Of a DNA stretch of 64,000 bases, positions 28,201 through 32,935 are shown piece after piece. The DNA lies in assembly GCA_936450465.1 (NCBI GenBank), contig OW388305.1:41678687-41742686 (forward strand). Direction: 5' to 3'. How positions within the stretch are numbered: position 1 is the first letter of the stretch; each line of letters begins with the position of its first letter. A model generated the notes under the pieces. That model was not told the DNA's origin. It ran no database searches and saw only the letters and a program-made list of their open reading frames with translations. This stretch comes from Gibbula magus. Lineage: Eukaryota; Mollusca; Gastropoda; Trochida; Trochidae. Position numbers and translations under genes: made by a program.

Positions 28201-29208
28201 AGTAATAATGATCTGATGTAAAGATAAGTAAGCAACTGTAGTTAATACCTATTGTTCTGGAAAGTTGTAACAAGTATTTACTTGACATGTTATTTCAATT
28301 TACCAATATGGAGGCATGTTATCACCTTGGGGGTCAATGGGGCAGGTTGGGACACTGGTTCAGACAATGCTACCGGGGTAGCACAGTGTCCAAATGTGCC
28401 CCGGTATATTTTGTGAGCGTCCCAATGTACTCCATCTTGATTACTATTCTCTAAGTACAGTCTGTTTGTTTTTGTTATATAAAATATTAAACATAATTGT
28501 GATAAGCATTGATAATCATAATGATTCTCTCTTAGGAATGGGTATTGTCCCAATGTATCCCAGGGTGGGGCAGGTTGGGAGAGCAATTTTTACGTTTTTG
28601 TTTCTTGTTTATACAAAAGGTTTGTTAATATATTTAGTTGTTTTATGTTTTCATATGTTGACAATTAAGGTTGCTTTAAATATGCTATGTTTCATATTGC
28701 TTGTGTTTATAAATTAAGAAAAAAACAGGAAAATATTGTTTTTTTTGTACCAAGGTGCCCCGGTCTCCCCTAGAGAGAATATCACACAAAAATTATTTTG
28801 GATGATGAATTGCATTCTAGTATACAACACAACGATAAATTATTTTTAAAAAATCAACTTGTACAACAAAGTCACTTGGATTCAATAGCAGTATTATAAC
28901 AATATAATTAATACTATAATATTTACATTTGTTAATAAATCGACAACCATGTGAAAGTAACAGCAATGTTAGCAACATGAAGACGCCGACTCACTTGCTG
29001 TGTTATACAGGAGTTTTTTCACCAGCGATATCGTATCAAACCGTCTCGTCTCCTTGCAGCCATCCTCCGTTATTGCGTAAACAATCACTGCACACCGTCT
29101 CGTCGCCACAAACACGTGCTTCTCATCCGAGCAGATCGCTAAAGGCTCATCCTGAATTGATATAACCTTCTTCGCTTTGAAACTGTGACAGTCAAACACT
29201 CGAACCAT
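1183..29208 (-). CDS. HPS3: HPS3, BLOC-2 complex subunit (multi-exon gene span, 3' end outside window)
   Basis: The gene encodes a probable orthologue of Hermansky-Pudlak syndrome 3 protein, which with HPS5 and HPS6 forms BLOC-2, a cytosolic complex directing cargo to lysosome-related organelles. I assembled 22 exons from acceptor and donor sites and reading phase; all junctions but one (exon 3 to exon 5) join in frame. The product starts MVRVFDCHSF (human MVQLYNLHPF) and keeps HPS3 landmarks in order: YIRVYLNWD near residue 90, DHLILLTKVDDPH near 545, LPYYVMSNLSLEDI near 640, LLCTRLLDWKQATEFF near 1010. The N-terminal half matches the HPS3_N and HPS3_Mid propeller-like region and the rest the helical HPS3_C region. 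About 1,060 residues are read against about 1,004 in human. Exon 23 ends at a donor, so at least one coding exon lies before position 1. The comparison is from memory, not a search. The human LLDFE clathrin box has no obvious counterpart. Confidence 0.92.
1436..1720 (+). mobile_element. tRNA-derived SINE, copy 1
   Basis: The head has pol III-type boxes (TAGTGGTTAGCG and GGTTCGAATCC), followed by a body with TGGGCAAGGCACTTCATCCA and CACCCAGCTGTTAAAATGGG, a central domain seen in several metazoan SINE groups. It lies in the HPS3 intron above exon 23. A second copy is at 57549-57745. Confidence 0.82.
1975..2290. mobile_element. Family P inverted-repeat element, copy 1
   Basis: Left AATCTCTCGGGTATAAGACC, right GGTCTTATACCCGAGAGAAT; 316 bp. 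The reverse-oriented relative is at 15588-15880. Confidence 0.72.
3166..3504. mobile_element. Family G MITE, copy 1
   Basis: Ends TTAAAGGGGCTGTAGCACA and ACGTGCTACTGCCCCTTTAA: inverted repeats of about 20 bp sharing the TTAA edge, length 339 bp. Centre contains TTGCATGGCGGCCAT. Lies 10 bp from the donor of HPS3 exon 22. Confidence 0.82.
3515..3727 (-). CDS. HPS3: HPS3 exon 22
   Basis: 213 nt, 71 codons, phase 0. It reads SLLCWDQTPHELCQRVCQLI and then LLCTRLLDWKQATEFFIDRY; human has LICGPSFDI and [20 protein letters not shown]. Acceptor ATTCTCCCCAG, donor AAAAG|GTATGA. A family G element starts only 10 bp inside the next intron. Confidence 0.92.
3833..4221. mobile_element. Family L long-TIR element, copy 1
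   Basis: Outer ends CATCCTCGGTTACCCAGGG and CCCTGGGTAACCGAGGATG; the inverted repeats extend inward more than 100 bp, including TACCCGCC and GGGCGGGTA. Each terminus has an outward-pointing TATATAAAA. In the HPS3 intron between exons 21 and 22. Confidence 0.8.
4742..4957 (-). CDS. HPS3: HPS3 exon 21 (Cys-rich insert)
   Basis: 216 nt, 72 codons, phase 0. The start PPAGSGHYAGRFLWLDSLCP matches human CSHYGLIYPWVHVVISSD, and the end NEDLLKLQ matches human TEDLSKLQ. Between them lies an extra Ser/Gly-rich loop ending RCPCCFCNED, with four cysteines in six residues, which I do not recall in human HPS3. Acceptor TGTCTTGTAG is the only one nearby in the right phase; donor CTACAG|GTAAAA. Confidence 0.85.
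5030..5195 (+). mobile_element. tRNA-like element enclosed by inverted repeats
   Basis: A tRNA-like core (ATGGTTAGTGCTAGCGACAG then GTGGGTTCAAATCCTGC) is enclosed by arms TTCTTTTTCGGGCT and AGCCCGAGAAAGTAC, extended outward by ACCTTCCATAATAAAATTCT and its imperfect complement. Possibly a SINE with a foldback arrangement. No anticodon arm can be assigned with confidence. Confidence 0.5.
5577..5890. mobile_element. Inverted-repeat element with GATTGGCTGAA repeats
   Basis: Ends contain AATCTCATCTAAATCAGATC and ATCTGATTTAAATGAGATTG; GATCTGAGTACTAC pairs with GTAGTACTCAGATC. Around it (5380-5840) the motif CTCTGATTGGCTGAA with GAAGGTCAC blocks recurs three or more times. Confidence 0.5.
6044..6133 (-). 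CDS. HPS3: HPS3 exon 20
   Basis: 90 nt, 30 codons, phase 0, reading QLLSEIYIHRTIHGAPLISR then QLHLPQQFQM. Human has [20 protein letters not shown] at this place. Acceptor CTTATCACAG, donor AGATG|GTGAGT. Confidence 0.85.
6505..6645. mobile_element. G/C-run inverted-repeat remnant
   Basis: Runs of G then C enclosing CAATGGAAAAGGGGGTC, closing with CTGGATCCGCCACTG, a terminus common to a family of short elements. It causes a long but meaningless open frame. Confidence 0.45.
7080..7114 (-). CDS. HPS3: HPS3 exon 19 (35-nt microexon)
   Basis: Exon 18 leaves in phase 1 and exon 20 needs phase 0, so a 3n+2 exon was expected. This 35-nt segment has a strong acceptor (TTTTGCTTCAG) and a strong donor (CTGTT|GTAAGT), reads DIKRQYIFEEAV with the leftover base, and restores the frame into QLLSEIYIHRT. 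The joined segment resembles human [18 protein letters not shown]. Four independent constraints agree, so I regard it as real. Confidence 0.82.
7395..7715 (-). mobile_element. tRNA-derived SINE of a different family
   Basis: On the minus strand the head reads GAGATAGCGCAGTGGTTAGC, then GGGGTTCGAATCCTGCCAGG (tRNA A and B boxes). The far end contains GGGTTTAACGCCGC on +. Next to a half family-H terminus (TTAAAGGGAGAGTTCTATA, 7375-7393). In the HPS3 intron between exons 18 and 19. Confidence 0.72.
7918..8175. repeat. Two imperfect tandem units
   Basis: AAAAGGCACATCTACAAATG followed by AAGTTTCATTGAGCTAGGCC occurs at about 7920 and again at about 8070. Origin unknown. Confidence 0.6.
8666..8732 (-). 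CDS. HPS3: HPS3 exon 18
   Basis: 67 nt reading NQAGEKMYNNTHIKDYLEIL then VS, corresponding to human AKDEDTIPQLLVDFWEAQL. Acceptor TTGTTGTACAG, donor TAGCG|GTGAGT (phase 1). Confidence 0.85.
8790..9079. repeat. 27-bp minisatellite
   Basis: Tandem GAGATAGAACGTGG plus GAGATAGAATGAG units, regular from about 8870. It lies just inside the HPS3 intron after exon 17. Because 27 is a multiple of 3 it keeps frames open on the minus strand; those open frames are not genes. Confidence 0.85.
9093..9191 (-). CDS. HPS3: HPS3 exon 17
   Basis: 99 nt, 33 codons, phase 0, reading LMRQHRPSTFLHLLVELFDR then EVALRLLQ. Human has KETQPGLLVASVLGLQKN at this place. Acceptor TGTTTACAG, donor TTACAG|GTCGGT. A 27-bp minisatellite begins about 13 bp inside the following intron. 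Confidence 0.88.
9946..10023 (-). CDS. HPS3: HPS3 exon 16
   Basis: 78 nt, 26 codons, phase 0, reading KSLILMCAVHPNLIHRDYAE then FTPLAQ. Human has MKLVCGFILEPRLLIQQ. Acceptor ATCTTACAG, donor GCTCAG|GTGAAA. Confidence 0.88.
10131..10492. mobile_element. Family G MITE, copy 2
   Basis: TTAAAGGGGCTGTAGCACGT at the left, CGTGGTACTGCCCCTTTAA at the right, 362 bp, with GCATGGCGGCCATTTTATTG near 10295. In the HPS3 intron above exon 16. Confidence 0.82.
10575..10890. mobile_element. Family G MITE, copy 3
   Basis: TTAAAGGCGCTGTAGCACAT to ACGTCCTACAGCGCCTTTAA. 316 bp; centre GCATGGCGGCGATTTTATTG. The GGCGC variant of the terminus defines a subfamily also seen at 12513 and 35902. Confidence 0.8.
10976..11835. 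mobile_element. Family F element, copy 1, interrupted by family B
   Basis: Left end AAAATAATGCATCTACCAGG, right end CCTGGTAGATGCACTATATT. Interior after the insertion has ACTGGGTTTTGTCTGCACTA, shared with 21815-22185. Family B occupies about 11004-11430. Confidence 0.65.
11004..11430. mobile_element. Family B foldback element, copy 1
   Basis: The terminal palindrome spans 11004-11170 with arms containing TGAGGTAGAA and TTCTACCTCA. The body has TGACGTCA at 11268-11275 and 11309-11316 and ends near CTCATCATATAATA. It appears inserted within a family F element, whose left end (10976-11003) and remainder (11440-11835) flank it. Confidence 0.72.
12042..12129 (-). CDS. HPS3: HPS3 exon 15
   Basis: 88 nt reading DLDLLAMVKLDLLLVDLDAA then RTALAGIKE; human has AAVALKMGDLDMHRNEMKS. 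Acceptor TTTGTTTCAAG, donor AGAG|GTCAGT, phase 2 to 0. The + strand reads as GTCAAGGT-like repeats, so the segment has a repetitive look, but the match supports a real exon. Confidence 0.82.
12411..12474 (-). CDS. HPS3: HPS3 exon 14
   Basis: 64 nt encoding EVAMELLTKWLDHVGQRDET, corresponding to human PLTAMSYLRKLDTSG. Acceptor CATGCACAG, donor TTCAAG|GTAGGG. It enters in phase 1 and leaves in phase 2, fitting both neighbours. A family G element starts 38 bp upstream of the acceptor. Confidence 0.82.
12513..12939. mobile_element. Family G MITE, divergent copy 4
   Basis: TTAAAGGCGCTGTAGCAAGC to ACGTGCTACAGCGCCTTTAA. 427 bp; interior differs from copies 1-3 and includes ATCTTGCTGTCTGAACTCTC, also seen near 59130. 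Lies 38 bp upstream of the acceptor of HPS3 exon 14. Confidence 0.75.
13180..13276 (-). CDS. HPS3: HPS3 exon 13
   Basis: 97 nt reading TYGDEVLKIYKETEPEKLSH then VILVSRLQTFSP; human has [20 protein letters not shown]. Acceptor ATTTTGTAG, donor CCAG|GTCAGA (phase 1). The intron upstream holds a decayed LINE and a 22-bp tandem array. Confidence 0.88.
13290..14440 (-). pseudogene. Decayed LINE 3' region (L2/CR1-like reverse transcriptase tail)
   Basis: In the HPS3 intron between exons 12 and 13. Minus-strand blocks read KLDYCNALFIHQPAGTLAKL, then KSEHITPILHELHWLPVQSR (14160-14440), YKICMLTHDCLH and PARQLRSSSDTLL (13555-13746), and VWNTLPQELRAIQSKNEF (about 13460-13520). That is the usual order of the end of an L2/CR1-type ORF2. 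Frames shift between blocks and roughly 300 bp near 13800-14130 interrupts them, so it is dead. The 3' end carries TTATATAGCGCC. Confidence 0.75.
14785..15315. repeat. 22-bp tandem array
   Basis: About 23 copies of GAAGTTTCACATATTGTAATG with GGAGG/GGAAG variants. In the HPS3 intron between exons 12 and 13. An open frame at 14743-14970 is a by-product. Confidence 0.88.
15449..15535 (-). CDS. HPS3: HPS3 exon 12
   Basis: 87 nt, 29 codons, phase 0 at both ends, reading GSHFSYGKGLLYYLNYILFL then DDEPIDIKE. Human has [20 protein letters not shown] here. Acceptor TTGTTGCAG, strong donor GGAG|GTAAGT. Confidence 0.9.
15588..15880. mobile_element. Family P inverted-repeat element, copy 2
   Basis: ATATTCTCTCGGGTATAAGA to TTTTATACCCGAGAAAATAC. 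Begins 52 bp upstream of the acceptor of HPS3 exon 12. Confidence 0.72.
15885..16105 (-). pseudogene. LINE 3'-end fragment
   Basis: The minus-strand open segment MPPVPTMWNDIPVNIRSSDT resembles the WN-x-LP-x2-IR block near the end of L2/CR1-type ORF2, followed by a tail with TATATAGCCCC like that at 13300. Only the last 200 bp or so is present. It adjoins family A copy 2. Confidence 0.5.
16110..16951. mobile_element. Family A foldback element, copy 2
   Basis: Reverse-oriented relative of 123-953. The body holds TGACGTCA at 16461-16468 and 16485-16492, with the same 24-bp spacing as copy 1. A near-perfect palindrome (arms 16801-16868 and 16884-16951, about 15-bp loop) forms its right end, only about 29 bp from the donor of HPS3 exon 11. 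Confidence 0.78.
16980..17088 (-). CDS. HPS3: HPS3 exon 11
   Basis: 109 nt reading LPDEEDWRLCLPYYVMSNLS then LEDIIRQAVQ; human has LTLPYYKMSGLSMAEVLA. Acceptor GGTTACAG, donor AAACCG|GTACGT (phase 0). Three degenerate copies of its 5' portion lie just upstream in the transcript (17131-17437). A family A foldback begins about 29 bp past the donor. Confidence 0.92.
17131..17437 (-). pseudogene. Degenerate partial copies of HPS3 exon 11
   Basis: Three extra copies of the acceptor-proximal half of exon 11 lie 5' of it in the transcript, near 17131-17192, 17282-17345 and 17381-17437. The first keeps GGTTACAG|GCCGGACGAGG and reads LPDEEDWRLCLSYYVMS before diverging. The second and third are more decayed but keep TGGCGGATGTGTTTGCCG and CTGTGTTTGCCTTACTAC. 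None keeps the donor. ATACAG microsatellite stretches separate them. Confidence 0.8.
17541..17710 (-). CDS. HPS3: HPS3 exon 10
   Basis: 170 nt. It reads VSFACKVMETGPSSYVHLVQ, EAHL and, at the end, FLESCALLGEFYSL; human has IHLLSEAHLL and FKESCGHLGDCYSRL. Acceptor AACTGCAG, donor TCACT|GTGAGT, leaving in phase 2. Confidence 0.92.
18031..18410. mobile_element. Family B foldback element, copy 2
   Basis: Reverse-oriented relative of 11004-11430, with CRE sites at 18105-18112 and 18146-18153 (41 bp apart, as in copy 1) and a terminal palindrome at about 18251-18391 whose arms carry TCTCGTGAGGTAG and CTACCTCACTCGA. Lies in the HPS3 intron below exon 9. Confidence 0.75.
18444..18510 (-). CDS. HPS3: HPS3 exon 9
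   Basis: 67 nt encoding EETVWGLYGLQICSPVDLYR plus DM, matching human [20 protein letters not shown]. Acceptor TGTGCGCAG, donor ACATG|GTGAGT. It lies just above a family B foldback element (18031-18410). Confidence 0.92.
18705..18925. mobile_element. Family B element, partial copy 3
   Basis: Body-only copy beginning ATTTGACGAGCAATGAAATA and running to CGGCATGAAAACACAGG. The palindrome is absent, and both CRE positions have decayed (TTGACATCA, ATGACATCAC). It adjoins a family F element. Confidence 0.65.
19030..19402. mobile_element. Family F element, copy 2
   Basis: AAATAATGTATCTACCTGGA to CTCGGCAGATGCATTATTTT. Shares GCTGTTTTGAAAGCATTCGG with copy 4. In the HPS3 intron between exons 8 and 9. 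Confidence 0.7.
19595..19716 (-). CDS. HPS3: HPS3 exon 8
   Basis: 122 nt. It reads ASPPTDLEICLIGIQPFIGA then KDHLILLTKVDDPH, close to human DVCALRIQLFIG and KNHIILLTKAEP. Acceptor GTTTTTCAG, donor CACAG|GTGAAA (phase 2). This is among the clearest HPS3 signature blocks in the window. Confidence 0.92.
20031..20245. repeat. Tandem duplication of about 115-120 bp
   Basis: Two near-identical units starting ACATCTCCAAATGTCAAATA and ACATCTCCAAAAGTCAAATA. In the HPS3 intron between exons 7 and 8. Confidence 0.75.
20385..20760. mobile_element. Family N MITE
   Basis: TTAAAGGGACTCGCTGTCGA to GGACCGCGAGTCCCTTTAA, 376 bp, single copy in the window. In the HPS3 intron between exons 7 and 8. Confidence 0.68.
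21100..21216 (-). CDS. HPS3: HPS3 exon 7
   Basis: 117 nt, 39 codons, phase 0 at both ends. It reads IVPNNGLLQVATKTGIETYT and ends EEFDFNTK; human has ITSNNLQCFTVRC at this place. Acceptor ATTCCAG, donor CCAAG|GTATGT. Confidence 0.88.
21815..22185. mobile_element. Family F element, copy 3
   Basis: AATAGTGCATCTACCAGGAT to TCCTGGAAGATACACCATTT; same family as copies 1, 2 and 4. In the HPS3 intron between exons 6 and 7. Confidence 0.65.
22662..22824 (-). CDS. HPS3: HPS3 exon 6
   Basis: 163 nt. The segment LASMCCLVSGSRGGCLYSLY, then VKLVSCYKYTTNAVK, aligns with human LSLFCFFSLPHVGYLY and VELMSVYQYP. Acceptor AATGTCCAG|GAAAAT, donor GTCAAG|GTATGT (phase 0). A second open frame overlaps (VPEPCVNVLLGER) but breaks phase with both neighbours. 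Confidence 0.85.
23425..23538 (-). CDS. HPS3: HPS3 exon 5
   Basis: 114 nt reading RPFQVVGGSESGN then LAPSDATAFVSAR. Acceptor TTTATCCAG, donor GCCAG|GTAAAT, entering and leaving in phase 2. The leaving phase joins exon 6 exactly (SA-R-KMDG). The segment belongs to a weakly conserved part of HPS3, so its assignment rests on splice sites and phase. Confidence 0.72.
23846..23917. repeat. Short palindrome beside E-box-like sites
   Basis: Arms ATACAAGGACTCTCGGACCT and AGGTCTCGAGTCCTTGTAT around a 20-bp centre. About 90 bp to the left are GTCACGTGATC and GTAACGTGAC. It resembles the foldback layout, with E-box-like rather than CRE sites. Confidence 0.5.
23945..24384. mobile_element. Family H MITE, copy 1
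   Basis: TTAAAAGGAGGGTTCTATCA to GTGATAGAACTTTCCCTTTAA-like end. 440 bp; contains TCCAAGATGGCGGATGATGC near the right end. In an HPS3 intron. Confidence 0.78.
24422..24461 (-). CDS. HPS3: Candidate HPS3 exon 4 (40 nt, unproven)
   Basis: Exon 3 ends in phase 1 but exon 5 needs phase 2, so an exon of length 3n+1 should lie between 23539 and 25127. This 40-nt segment has acceptor CTGCATTTCAG, donor TGCA|GTAAGG and an open frame (VTFLCSSLKATEMQ), and restores the phase. Against it: it lies in a short inverted repeat (24411-24482), and no family similarity is visible. It could equally be a chance fit, with the true exon elsewhere. Confidence 0.25.
24650..25120. repeat. Tandem pair of family K half-elements
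   Basis: Two consecutive copies of a unit with TTAAAGGGACATTA-type start, GTTATCAAGAA and ATTTGGGTTGGTAATGTTT (starts near 24716 and 24957). The second ends a few bases from the HPS3 exon 3 donor. Similar GGGTTGGTAATGTT-type blocks recur in other TTAA elements. Confidence 0.6.
25128..25519 (-). CDS. HPS3: HPS3 exon 3
   Basis: 392 nt encoding a polar, Ser-rich linker (RSDDRDSLSHIYRSTPSP onward) and an acidic segment, DDEYFQSWRFDGEDSE. Acceptor GTGCAG|GTCAGA, donor TTAGAG|GTAGTA. Such a low-complexity linker fits the poorly conserved region between the N-terminal and middle parts of HPS3. It ends in phase 1, which does not fit exon 5 directly. A repeat begins a few bases past the donor. Confidence 0.8.
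26139..26628 (-). CDS. HPS3: HPS3 exon 2
   Basis: Largest exon (490 nt, about residues 72-235). The acceptor CTCTTTTTCAG precedes NYLITVEFKKSWKN; the core YIRVYLNWD aligns with human LRAYVNWR, followed by the beta-rich stretch ending FQAVRLEY. The donor GGAG|GTTGGT is weak but is the one whose phase (2) matches exon 3; the alternative CAA|GTAAAC nearby would break the frame. Confidence 0.9.
26713..27009. mobile_element. Inverted-repeat element with TTACAGTAAATC ends
   Basis: TTACAGTAAATCGTTGAAAT at the left and TTTCACAGATTTACAGTAA at the right; sub-terminal AGTAAATACGTGTATTTACT occurs at both ends. Preceded by a (TA)n run at 26685-26712. Confidence 0.6.
27338..27412 (+). other. tRNA-like sequence (pseudo-tRNA or SINE head)
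   Basis: Reads TTAGCTCAGTTGGTAGTGTG then CTCGGGTTCATATCTCC, matching the D-arm/A-box and T-arm/B-box of a tRNA, with GACTCTCAAAG between. The acceptor stem does not pair well, so a functional tRNA is unlikely. Confidence 0.4.
27988..28772. mobile_element. Inverted-repeat element with GGGGAGACC ends
   Basis: TAGGGGAGACCAGGGCAGG at the left and GTGCCCCGGTCTCCCCTA at the right. The motif GGCAGGTTGGGACA repeats inside. In HPS3 intron 1. Confidence 0.62.
28995..29208 (-). CDS. HPS3: HPS3 exon 1 (start codon)
   Basis: Coding part of exon 1, residues 1-71, beginning MVRVFDCHSFKAKKVI. The ATG has A at -3 and G at +4, and an in-frame TGA lies five codons upstream, so this is the first usable start. 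It ends ACAGCAA|GTGAGT in phase 1, and the single leftover base joins exon 2 to give K-N-Y-L. A 5' UTR must extend beyond 29209 but its limit is not visible. Confidence 0.9.
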
Positions 29209-29340
29209 ATTGACAGGCAGTCAGAATGGTCCGATCGCTGCTTCAAGTAATTTCCCCTAATCAGCCACCATGGGCAGCGCCATTTTGTCCTGAGTGGTGT
29301 CATGTGATGTTTCGTAAAATCCGGAAAAGACATCTCTAAA
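29209..29340 (-). promoter_or_regulatory. HPS3 proximal promoter / 5' UTR region
   Basis: Immediately upstream of the HPS3 start codon. A YY1-like site (GCGCCATTTTGT on +, 29277-29288) and an M-box/E-box TCATGTGA (29300-29307) lie 70-100 bp from the ATG. No TATA box is seen. MITF/TFE-family factors bind TCATGTG in genes for pigment granules and lysosomes, so the site suits a BLOC-2 gene; whether it is used is inference. The transcription start cannot be placed. Confidence 0.4.
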
Positions 29341-30460
29341 AATAACCGGGTATATGTAAAGGTATTTTTAGCTGCAACTATTCTTTTCACAGTACTTGTT
29401 GCATGACAATCCATTCATTAACTTCCATTAACAAAAATAGTAAAAACTTGTGGCACAGTTAGATGTATGATTGATACAATATATTTGAAAGATAGTTGGA
29501 GTTGTGTTGTTTATGGCTTTTGAACATTATTTTAGTTAGTGTTTAGAATCATTTTAGTGATAAAATTCATGAGCTGACTAAGACTTTCTTCCGCTAGATT
29601 TAGATAATTTAATATAAAATTTAATTATTTAGTAAAAGGTTATCTATTTCAATACTTATATGCAATTAACTATCACCAACCATTGCCTTGATGTACCCGA
29701 AACTTACATAACTATGTATATACTACTATAATAACAATAATAAAGAGTTATTATTATTACTAATAGCCATGCCCTGTCACATGTATGCACTTCACTCTTT
29801 TCCCAAGCTATCCCCCAGAGGGGGCTTCAGGGGCTCCGGCACTGCTCCCGTTCAACTTGGCCTTTCTCTTACAGTCTAACTTCCGTCTTCGGGTATGTTT
29901 TGATGCACGTCACTATTGGTTATTGCTTTGATATAATGTGCCATGAAATTCTGGAGGAGTAATATTAGTTTTTTTATTTATTTATTTTTTATTTTATTTA
30001 TTTCTTTCTGTGGTACATGCACATAACAATTTACAAGTGATATTCTGAGTACAACATATTACAATAACACACATGAATTCTAAGCAATCAAACCCTCCGT
30101 TTTGTGTTACAATTTGTGAGGGTTTTCAGTTAAAGAAGGAACAAAGGTAGGCCTGAAGATAGAGTGACGTTTTTAATAAGTCAAATAGTAAATGACAAGT
30201 TGACCAAAATTTCATAAATTTGGAGTAGTTGCATGTAGAATAAGCGTTATATTTGTCGATATTGTATGTTTTTTTAATGTCATTTTGAATGTACATGTAG
30301 GTTAAATAGGAGTAATATTAGTACTTAGGTTAGTTTCCATAATCTTTTTGAATTATGTGTTGTATAAATTATATTTCAATATATTTAATTAGGTTTCTGA
30401 TTATTTAAAGAAATCATGTATCACCCATGGTTATCAACACATGGTCTGGTATTGTTGAAA
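29340..30460. other. No gene or repeat recognised
   Basis: AT-rich sequence upstream of HPS3. GCTATCCCCCAGAGGGGGCTT near 29810 is a small GC-rich hairpin; nothing else stands out. Confidence 0.5.
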
Positions 30461-30461
30461 A

Positions 30462-30557
30462 TAATACGTCCTAAGTAAAAAAAAACTTCGTAAATATATG
30501 TAGGTAGATGACAGAGGACGATGTTTTTTTTTATATTTAGGACGTATTATTTTTTAC
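30462..30557. mobile_element. Very short inverted-repeat element
   Basis: ATAATACGTCCTAAGTAAAA and TTTAGGACGTATTATTTTTT face each other across about 55 bp. Confidence 0.45.
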
Positions 30558-30732
30558 TGTGGTAATCAATTGGTCTGGTATATGTTTGCATGTACATTGA
30601 TTATATTCACATCACAACTAATTTAAATAAAGATGCGAAAATGATGGTTTTGTAATTACCTTCTTGAGTGTAAACCAAATACAGAATGAAAACACTTTTG
30701 ATGTAAATGTCTATGTTAAACATATGCGGGTA

Positions 30733-30849
30733 CCACAGGCTGGGGAGGAAGTATAGATATAGGTAGATATGGGTAATACACTATATATATAATATATATA
30801 GTGTATCACCTATATCTACCTATATCTAGTTTTCCTCCCCAGCCTGTGG
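30733..30849. repeat. 117-bp palindrome
   Basis: Ends CCACAGGCTGGGGAGGA and TCCTCCCCAGCCTGTGG; arms meet in an AT-rich centre (CACTATATATATAATATATA). No CRE pair flanks it. Confidence 0.75.
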
Positions 30850-31018
30850 CGGGTACAAAAGCTGGTTGATCTTGTCAGAAGAACGGTGTTTACTTCAGTC
30901 AACCAACACAGACCTGAGCGAGTCGTGGTGCACGTGCAACACGCTGAAATGTACAAGCCAATACAATAGACCGCGTGGTCAATGTCAATATCGCCAATTT
31001 GCACAAAATAGATATGTA

Positions 31019-31310
31019 TACAACGAAGTGAACGATGCTTATACCGTTATCAAGCATATGGAGGAGATGGTGAAACAGCAGGTTATATACAGGATACATG
31101 TTGGTATGATAAAGAGATAACAAATACAACAAGATGAGAGAACAATGACATAAACGGTTGAACAAGTGAAGTTGTGATAACAAGGAAACCAGAGAGTAGT
31201 AAGTTACTTAGCCAGGGGGCGGATAAGAGGACAAAGGCAGGGTGAGGCATCTATACCGAAACGTCGCCAATGTGAAATAAAGAAGTTGAACATCCATAAA
31301 TATATCCTTG
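31019..31310. repeat. Dispersed repeat shared with 54085-54290
   Basis: CTTATACCGTTATCAAGCAT and ACAGGATACATGTTGGTATG occur in both places. The piece ending GAAATAAAGAAGTTGAACAT at 31270 is present in reverse complement at about 54090. The ACCGAAACGTCGCC motif is typical of tails of some retroelements, but the family is not identified. Confidence 0.6.
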
Positions 31311-31739
31311 TCTTTCTATTACACCAACTTCTAAAATGCCTCTCAAACAATCAATTTCTTTCCTAAAACTGGAAACGTACATCGGAATATTTCGACAGAA
31401 ACTAAGAAAGATATAGACTTTTTAGTAGAACATAAACGTTTCTTTTTCATACATGAAGGCGAAATTACTAGATAAAGATCATATGGTTGCCTCAAAATCA
31501 TCTCAAATGTATCCCGTTTAGAAATGCTCGTTCGGGAATGAAGCATTCGTAAAATATCTTAATTTCGGCTTTCATTGTTGTCACCATGGAAAATCCAAAC
31601 TTACAAATTGTGTTGACAACGGTATACATCATTTCTTGGCAAGGTTGAAGAAACTAACATAAATGTACTGCATAGCTTAATTGAAATTACAATAACTTTG
31701 GCATTCTCTTCCCACACATGCTAACCTCTTTTGCTTTTT

Positions 31740-32935
31740 CTATGGTAGAAGATCTGAATGATGTATTCTGTGGTAAGATCTGAAAGGATCAGTCTCTGTG
31801 GTAAGATCTGAAGGGAACATTTTCTGTGGTAAGATCTGAAGGGATCAGTCTCTGGAAAGATCTGAAGGGATCATTCTCTGGGGTAAGATCTGAAGGGATC
31901 ATTCTCTGGTAAGATCTGAAGGGATCATTCTCTGTGGTAAGATCTGAAGGATGTATTCTCTGGTAAGATCTGAAGGGATAATTCTCTGGTAATATCTGAA
32001 AGGATCATTCTCTGTGGTAAGATCTGAAGGGATCATTCTCTGGTAAGATCTGAAGGGATCATTCTCTGTGGTAAGATCTGAAGGATGTATTCTGTGGTAA
32101 GATCTGAAGGGATCATTCTCTGTGGTAAGATCTGAAGGATGTATTCTCTGGTAAGATCTGAAGGGATCATTCTCTGGTAATATCTGAAAGGATCATTCTC
32201 TGTGGTAAGATCATAAGGGATCATTCTCTGGTAATATCTGAAAGGATCATTCTCTGTGGTAAGATCTGAAGGATGTATTCTGTGGTAAGATCTGAAGGGA
32301 TCATTCTCTGGTAATATCTGAAAGGATCATTCTCTGGTAAGATCTGAAGGGATCATTATCTGGTAAGATCTGAAGAGATCATTCTCTGGTAAGATCGGAA
32401 GGGAGCGTTCTCTGTGGTAAGGTCTGAAGGGATCATTCTCTGTGGTAAGATCTGAAGGGAACATTTTCTGTGGTAAGATCTTAAGGGATCATTCTCTGGT
32501 AAGATCGGAAGGGAGCGTTCTCTGATAAGATCGGAAAGGATCAGTCTCTGGAAAGATCTGAAGGGATCATTCTCTGGTAAGATCTGAAGGGATCATTCTC
32601 TGGTAAGATCGGAAGGGAGCGTTCTCTCTGGTAAGATTTGAAGGGATCATTCTCTGTGGTAAGATCTGACGGGATCATTCTCTGTGGTAAGATCGGAAGG
32701 GATCATTCTCTGGTAAGATCGGAAGGGAGCATTCTCTGTGGTAAGATCTGAAGGGATCATTCTCTCTGGTAAGATCTGAAGGGATCATTCTCTGGTAAGA
32801 TCGGAAGGGAGCGTTCTCTGTGGTAAGATCTGAAGGGAACATTCTCTGTGGTAAGATCTGAAGGGATCATTCTCTGGTAAGATCTGAAGGGAGTATTCTC
32901 TTGTAAGATCTGAAGGGAGCGTTCTCTGTTCTCTG
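31740..32935. repeat. 26-29-bp satellite array, about 43 copies
   Basis: Units of GTAAGATCTGAAGGGATCAT plus TCTCTG or TCTCTGTG. Variants (GGATGTATTC, GATCGGAAGGGAGCGTTC) recur in blocks, suggesting higher-order duplication. It ends exactly where the truncated LINE starts. Confidence 0.9.

Noticed and set aside
31740..32935. CRISPR-like direct repeats
   Set aside because: Units are contiguous with no unique spacers, in a eukaryotic genome; it is a satellite.
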